NCBI GenBank assembly: GCA_916720425.1
Contig: CAKARD010000059.1
Coordinates: 1 to 8,146, forward strand
DNA: 8,146 nucleotides
Source: an uncultured Kingella sp.
GTDB lineage: Bacteria > Pseudomonadota > Gammaproteobacteria > Burkholderiales > Neisseriaceae
Direction of reading: 5' to 3'
Shown here: positions 5,184-8,146 of the stretch, piece after piece
How the letters are laid out: every line of letters starts with the position of its first letter
How positions within the stretch are numbered: the stretch's first letter is position 1
Notes under the pieces: model-generated
Told to the model about the DNA's origin: nothing
The model's input: only the letters and a program-made list of their open reading frames with translations
Databases searched by the model: none
Translations under genes and position numbers: made by a program

Positions 5184-6899
5184 ATGAGTAATAATGTAAA
5201 AATATTTGTTTGTTATCATAAAAATACACCTATTTATAAATCTGAATGTATTATTCCTATTCACGTTGGGAAGGCTAATACTGAATTAGAATTAGATATG
5301 ATTAAAGATAATACTGGCGATAATATTTCAGAAAAAAATGCATCTTGGTGTGAATTAACGGCTTTATATTGGATATGGAAAAATGTTCAGGCTGATTATT
5401 ATGGATTATTTCATTATAGGCGATTTTTAAATTTTAAAAATAAACAAGATTATAGTATATTTAATGAATTTGATTTAGATACAATTAATAGATATGGTTG
5501 GACTGATGAAGAAATAAATAAACTATGTTCTCAATATGATGTTATTAGCTCGCCTGTTTGGGGGATACATCCCGTAGGTTTGCCACATTTGGTTGAAACT
5601 GCTTATGATTTTTATATCAAAGATCATTTTAAAAAAGATTTGGATATTGTAATTGACTTGATTAAAGAGAAAAGCCCTGAAATTTATCCTTTTGCAATAA
5701 AATCATTATATTCGAAAGAAGCTTTTTTTGGGAACATGTTAATAATGAAGTCATCATATTTTCATAAATATTGTGAGTGGCTTTTTGAGATATTGTTTGA
5801 AGCTGAAAAAATAATTGATATTAGTCAATATGATACTTATCAAAAAAGAATTTGGGGGTTTTTAGCAGAAAGGCTTGCAAATTGTTACATAGAATATCTG
5901 AAATCTTCATTTCAGAATTTGAAATATACTCATTTAGGGATGGTATATGGTGTGTTTAATCAAAAAAAATATGAAGTAAATAATATTATTGAAAATATAA
6001 AACAAAATAAATCAGCATCAAATAATTTGCTTTCAGGAGAAACTATAAATATTACTTTTGCAATAGATAATAATTATGCAAAACATTGTGCAGGAGCAAT
6101 TCAATCTATTCTGGATCATGCTAATAAAAAACAAAAATTTAATTTCTTTATCTTATGTGATAAGAATTTTTCTAATGAAATAAAATTACATTTTCTTGAA
6201 TGGGAAAATGAATACATAAAAATTAAATTTTTGGAAGTAGATATTTCACAATTTTCCATTTATCCATTAAATAGGGAGCATATTTCTATTGCAACTTATT
6301 ATAGACTAGGTTTGCATAAGATTTTACCTAAAAATATTAAAAAGGTTATTTATCTTGATGCTGATTTGGTTGTGTTGGATAATATTTATAAACTTTGGAA
6401 TGTTGAATTCGATGATAACTACTTAATTGGATCGCCTGATGAAGGTGGGATAACACAAAATAGGCGTTTAAATCTATCTGTTACTCATAATTATATAAAT
6501 GCTGGTATTTGTGTATTGAATATTGAAAAAATGCGACAAACTAATTTAGATCATTTGTTTGCTGAATCTTTCTATAAAAATAAAGAATATATTACATTGC
6601 AAGACCAAGATATTTTAAATATTGCTTTTGAAAATAAAATTAAACGCGTACATTGCAAATGGAACGTTCAATCTAGATTTTATAAACCATATAATGAATT
6701 AGAATATTCTTATTCATTTAATGAAGAATTAGAAGCCTTATTAACACCTTCTATTGTGCATTACTCTGATAGGGATAAACCTTGGCAATTACATTGTTCT
6801 CATCCATTAAAATTTTATTATGAATACTATCAGTCTAAATTAAACTCAAAATTTTGGGAAAAATTTTATATAAAAAAGATAAACAAAGTGTTCAATTAA
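5184..6899 (+). CDS. Two-domain DUF4422(GT111)-GT8 glycosyltransferase, WbbM-like bifunctional galactan polymerase
   Basis: This protein of 571 residues has two catalytic domains. Residues 1 to about 258 are DUF4422: HVGK (27-30), NISEKN (47-52), CELTALYWIWKN (56-67), HYRR (77-80), YCEWLFEILFEAE (196-208) and GFLAERL (225-231). A lysine/asparagine-rich linker (about 258-286) follows. Residues 288 to about 555 are a GT8 domain: ITFAIDNNY (290-298), the metal-binding DAD (392-394) in YLDADLVVLDN, NAGICVLN (439-446), LQDQD (472-476), and HYSDRDKPW (526-534) with the second metal-ligand histidine. This order matches Klebsiella WbbM, in which DUF4422 adds beta-Galf and GT8 adds alpha-Galp, alternately building galactan. 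With glf next door, the same type of product is inferred. There is no signal peptide or membrane span. ATG 5184 has AAGGAAA at 5168-5174. The gene is very AT-rich (two counted 60-base rows each contain 14 G+C). The C-terminus seems shortened by a frameshift (see 6872-7027). Confidence 0.87.
   Translation: MSNNVKIFVCYHKNTPIYKSECIIPIHVGKANTELELDMIKDNTGDNISEKNASWCELTALYWIWKNVQADYYGLFHYRRFLNFKNKQDYSIFNEFDLDTINRYGWTDEEINKLCSQYDVISSPVWGIHPVGLPHLVETAYDFYIKDHFKKDLDIVIDLIKEKSPEIYPFAIKSLYSKEAFFGNMLIMKSSYFHKYCEWLFEILFEAEKIIDISQYDTYQKRIWGFLAERLANCYIEYLKSSFQNLKYTHLGMVYGVFNQKKYEVNNIIENIKQNKSASNNLLSGETINITFAIDNNYAKHCAGAIQSILDHANKKQKFNFFILCDKNFSNEIKLHFLEWENEYIKIKFLEVDISQFSIYPLNREHISIATYYRLGLHKILPKNIKKVIYLDADLVVLDNIYKLWNVEFDDNYLIGSPDEGGITQNRRLNLSVTHNYINAGICVLNIEKMRQTNLDHLFAESFYKNKEYITLQDQDILNIAFENKIKRVHCKWNVQSRFYKPYNELEYSYSFNEELEALLTPSIVHYSDRDKPWQLHCSHPLKFYYEYYQSKLNSKFWEKFYIKKINKVFN
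5386..5397 (-). repeat. Degenerate DUS-like 12-mer inside the DUF4422 domain
   Basis: The minus strand reads AATCAGCCTGAA, matching AGGCAGCCTGAA at 10 of 12 positions with the last nine identical. It lies in coding sequence, so it may be coincidence or a decayed uptake site. Confidence 0.25.
5962..5969 (+). repeat. A8 homopolymer at the inter-domain linker
   Basis: Eight A lie in codons 260-262, exactly where the DUF4422 domain ends and the linker to GT8 begins. Loss of one A gives a stop after residue 264; gain of one gives a stop after residue 263. Either slip leaves a complete DUF4422 domain without GT8, close in length to the stand-alone 254-residue paralogue. The gene is A-rich overall, so a run of eight may arise by chance. 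Confidence 0.45.
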
Positions 6900-7027
6900 A
6901 AATTGTAGGTAAAAGCAATATTTATACTTTTAATTTTAATGGAAAAATAAAAAGAGTTTTTGGTAAATTTGCTTATAAAATAGTTAGGAAATATTTTGAA
7001 TTAAAACTTAAATATACTAATTCTTAA
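6872..7027 (+). other. Out-of-frame C-terminal tail of the two-domain glycosyltransferase (frameshift at A6)
   Basis: The annotated protein stops at 6897-6899, but a second frame entered at the A6 tract (6872-6877) stays open to TAA 7025-7027. With one extra A, residue 565 is followed by 49 further codons instead of six, giving 614 residues rather than 571. The extension has the character of real protein and includes KIKRVFGKFAYKIVRKYF, a basic and aromatic stretch with amphipathic spacing. A similar basic/aromatic C-terminus in the GT8 enzyme LgtC is linked to membrane association. No start codon with a Shine-Dalgarno makes this segment a gene of its own. It could be a real mutation, a slip site or a sequencing error. 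Confidence 0.55.
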
Positions 7028-7030
7028 GAT

Positions 7031-7063
7031 TTAGGTTGCCTAATTGATTATTAGGTAGCCTAT
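7031..7063. repeat. Paired degenerate DUS-like repeats forming a hairpin
   Basis: TTAGGTTGCCTAA (7031-7043) and TTAGGTAGCCTAT (7051-7063) are near-identical direct copies 20 bases apart. Because each is itself a near-palindrome, they also pair with each other. In RNA, 7032-7043 pairs fully with 7051-7062, using two G-U pairs, around a 7-base loop. Minus-strand readings AGGCAACCTAAA and AGGCTACCTAAT each match a known DUS dialect (AGGCAGCCTGAA and AGGCTACCTGAA) at 10 of 12 positions. No T run follows, so Rho-independent termination is doubtful, though inverted DUS pairs often act as terminators in Neisseria. Confidence 0.5.
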
Positions 7064-7095
7064 TCCAATTTATAATTAATTTTAGGAAAAGTTAA

Positions 7096-7176
7096 ATGTC
7101 TCAAACCTTATTAATTGAACTCTTAACGGAAGAACTCCCGCCAAAAGCCTTATGCGAAAATGGATTCATAAATTAA
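7096..7176 (+). pseudogene. glyS: glyS 5' remnant (first 19 codons of glycyl-tRNA synthetase beta subunit)
   Basis: From ATG 7096 the translation begins MSQTLLIELLTEELPPKAL, the well-known N-terminus of the GlyS beta subunit (E-x-x-TEELPPKAL), then leaves the family abruptly and stops at TAA 7174-7176 after 26 codons. The remnant keeps its Shine-Dalgarno (AGGAAAA, 7084-7090), so the join is inside the gene, near 7152. GlyS is normally about 690 residues and essential for charging tRNA-Gly, so an intact copy must exist elsewhere. In Neisseria, glyS lies beside the lgtABE lipooligosaccharide glycosyltransferase genes, which makes a glyS scrap next to glycosyltransferases telling. The short frame runs across the start of the next ORF and could feed ribosomes to it. 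Confidence 0.8.
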
Positions 7177-7490
7177 CATTAAATTATTTATTAATGCCAG
7201 AATATGTTATGAAAAAAGGCGTAGCGTTTCAACCAAAACATTTTGGTGCGAATTTAGACCAAACCTATCGTTTTAAAGAAATTTATTACGAACATGAAGC
7301 AACTAGAACGAGTCATGTCGTACAATTTGATCGTAAGCGTTTATGGCAAGGTTATAAAGATTATTTTACTGCACTTAAATTAATTGATGAACGTTTTGAT
7401 GCGGCAAAAGCTGATTATTTAAGTAAAAAAGATGAACTCACTTCTCGCGCATTTTGGGAAAAAGTTTATGATCAGGAGCAGGAAAAATAA
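7152..7490 (+). CDS. Unrecognised 112-codon ORF, perhaps the 3' end of a truncated glycosyltransferase gene
   Basis: I do not recognise this protein. It is hydrophilic, with many Tyr, Lys, Asp and Glu residues and no signal peptide or membrane span. Its centre contains FKEIYYEHEATRTSH and FDRKRLWQGYKDYF, and it ends SRAFWEKVYDQEQEK. The ending resembles SKFWEKFYIKK at the end of the GT8 domain upstream, a short and weak similarity that hints at a glycosyltransferase C-terminus. ATG 7152 lies exactly at the glyS breakpoint and has no good Shine-Dalgarno; ATG 7194 and 7209 are alternatives. The upstream frame is open only from 7119. Position, lack of a start signal and the ending suggest a 3' fragment whose 5' part was replaced by glyS sequence. 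It may still be translated by coupling to the glyS remnant, which it overlaps by 25 bases. A strong terminator follows. Confidence 0.5.
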   Translation: MRKWIHKLTLNYLLMPEYVMKKGVAFQPKHFGANLDQTYRFKEIYYEHEATRTSHVVQFDRKRLWQGYKDYFTALKLIDERFDAAKADYLSKKDELTSRAFWEKVYDQEQEK

Positions 7491-7511
7491 GCCTGTATCG
7501 TTCTTATCTAT

Positions 7512-7553
7512 AGCAACACCCAAATAATCCATATTTTGGTGTTGCTTTTTTTT
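7512..7553 (+). terminator. Rho-independent terminator ending the glycan region
   Basis: A perfect 9-bp stem AGCAACACC (7512-7520) pairs with GGTGTTGCT (7538-7546), can extend by AAA/TTT past one mismatch, and is followed by a T run to 7553 (eight T). It lies 21 bases after the stop of the 112-codon ORF and separates the region from gmk. Confidence 0.9.
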
Positions 7554-7557
7554 GTGC

Positions 7558-7585
7558 TTGTTATAATGATAACTTTAGATATAAT
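7558..7585 (+). promoter_or_regulatory. Putative gmk promoter region with two TATAAT boxes
   Basis: TTGTTA (7558-7563) and TATAAT (7580-7585) are 16 bases apart. This would start transcription almost at the gmk start codon and give a nearly leaderless mRNA. A second TATAAT at 7562-7567 would leave a leader of about 22 bases but has no well-spaced -35 box. One of the two is likely to serve gmk, because a strong terminator lies directly upstream. Confidence 0.45.
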
Positions 7586-7595
7586 GAGAAGAATT

Positions 7596-8146
7596 ATGAC
7601 GACAACAGCACAGGGCAATATTTTTGTGATTTCTGCTGCATCTGGCACAGGAAAAACCACTTTGGTTTCACGTTTGGTTAATCACAATGACCATATTAAA
7701 ACATCGGTGTCGCATACCACACGTCCCATGCGTGATGGTGAACAACACGGTAAGCATTATTATTTTGTCACGCGCGAAGAATTTGGCACATTGATAGAGC
7801 AAAATGCGTTTTTAGAACATGCTGAAGTATTTGGTCATTTTTATGGCACAAGCACTGTGACTTTACAAGAAATATGCCAACAAGGTTTTGATGTGATTTT
7901 GGAAATCGATGTGCAAGGAGCAGAACAAGTACGTAAAGCAATACCCGAAGCTGTGAGTATCTTTATTCTTCCACCTTCGTTGGCAGTGCTAGAACAACGT
8001 TTGCGTCAGCGACAAACGGATAGTGAAGAAGTGATTAGCGCACGATTGGCGCAAGCTGTGAATGAAATACAACATGCTTTTGCGTTTGATTATATTGTGT
8101 GTAACCATGATTTGGTACAAGCAGAATGCGATTTGCTTCATATCAT
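7596..8146 (+). CDS. gmk: Guanylate kinase, N-terminal part (3' end outside window)
   Basis: Phosphorylates GMP (and dGMP) with ATP to GDP in the cytoplasm, an essential step of purine nucleotide synthesis. The 183 visible codons cover most of a protein of about 205 residues. Visible features are the P-loop SAASGTGKTTL (13-23), the GMP-binding segment SVSHTTRPMRDGE (37-49) with HYYF following, the stretch FLEHAEVFGHFYGTS that contacts GMP, VILEIDVQGAEQVR, and IFILPPS. It is close to Neisseria Gmk as I recall it. ATG 7596 is preferred because AGAAG (7587-7591) precedes it and it gives the usual N-terminus; in-frame ATG 7584 and 7566 would add 4 or 10 residues. The frame is open to the last base of the window with no defect. 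In Neisseriaceae rpoZ usually follows, which cannot be checked here. Confidence 0.95.
   Translation, partial: MTTTAQGNIFVISAASGTGKTTLVSRLVNHNDHIKTSVSHTTRPMRDGEQHGKHYYFVTREEFGTLIEQNAFLEHAEVFGHFYGTSTVTLQEICQQGFDVILEIDVQGAEQVRKAIPEAVSIFILPPSLAVLEQRLRQRQTDSEEVISARLAQAVNEIQHAFAFDYIVCNHDLVQAECDLLHI

Noticed and set aside
5332..5338. A7 run in the NISEKN motif, and T7 at 5723-5729, as further slip sites
   Set aside because: Runs of seven are expected by chance in a gene this AT-rich, and no meaningful product change follows beyond simple truncation.
6900..7095. A separate small gene after the two-domain glycosyltransferase
   Set aside because: No start codon with a ribosome site was found; the open frame is better explained as the frame-shifted tail of the preceding gene.
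7566..7586. Upstream in-frame ATG codons at 7566 and 7584 for gmk
   Set aside because: They overlap the putative -10 boxes and lack a Shine-Dalgarno; ATG 7596 has AGAAG upstream and gives the usual N-terminus.
1..8146. tRNA, rRNA, CRISPR array, insertion sequence or integrase
   Set aside because: Reading both strands, I saw no cloverleaf with a T-loop motif, no regularly spaced repeats, no transposase or recombinase motifs and no terminal inverted repeats.

Overview
The window looks like a chromosomal segment from a low-GC member of the Neisseriaceae. Three things point there. The Hfq and guanylate kinase sequences are close to the Neisseria versions as I remember them. The Rep and aspartate aminotransferase genes are of ordinary proteobacterial type. 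A perfect DNA uptake sequence (DUS) of the Simonsiella/Kingella dialect group (AGGCTGCCTGAA on one strand, AGGCAGCCTGAA on the other) lies at 5151-5165. I cannot name the genus from sequence alone; Kingella, Simonsiella, Alysiella and relatives are all possible.

Layout. At 1-676 is the 3' part of an aspC-type aminotransferase. It faces the rep helicase gene (730-2724, minus strand), and the two share a perfect 16-bp bidirectional terminator. rep and hfq (2870-3166) diverge from a promoter region at about 2746-2829. hfq ends in a clean terminator. A three-gene glycan island follows on the plus strand: a stand-alone DUF4422 glycosyltransferase (3244-4008), UDP-galactopyranose mutase glf (4005-5144, ATGA overlap), and a DUF4422-GT8 two-domain glycosyltransferase (5184-6899). 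After it come a probable frame-shifted C-terminal tail (to 7027), a pair of degenerate DUS-like repeats, the first 19 codons of glyS cut off and joined to foreign sequence (7096-7176), an unrecognised 112-codon ORF (7152-7490) and a strong terminator. The window ends inside gmk (7596 onward).

How the island should work. Glf turns UDP-Galp into UDP-Galf. DUF4422 is the GT111 galactofuranosyltransferase family, and GT8 includes alpha-galactopyranosyltransferases. DUF4422 followed by GT8 in one chain is the domain order of WbbM, the bifunctional polymerase of Klebsiella O2a galactan. The inferred product is a Galf-containing galactan or a Galf/Galp decoration of surface glycolipid. No exporter, ligase or initiating transferase is visible in the window.

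Most interesting signals. Both DUF4422 genes carry poly-A tracts where a one-base slip has a clear effect. An A9 tract would truncate the stand-alone enzyme. An A8 tract at the inter-domain linker would turn the two-domain polymerase into a DUF4422-only protein. An A6 tract near the stop appears to have cut off a basic, aromatic, membrane-binding-like tail that is still readable in the next frame. Together with the chimeric glyS remnant and the DUS, this suggests a mosaic and possibly variable galactan locus.
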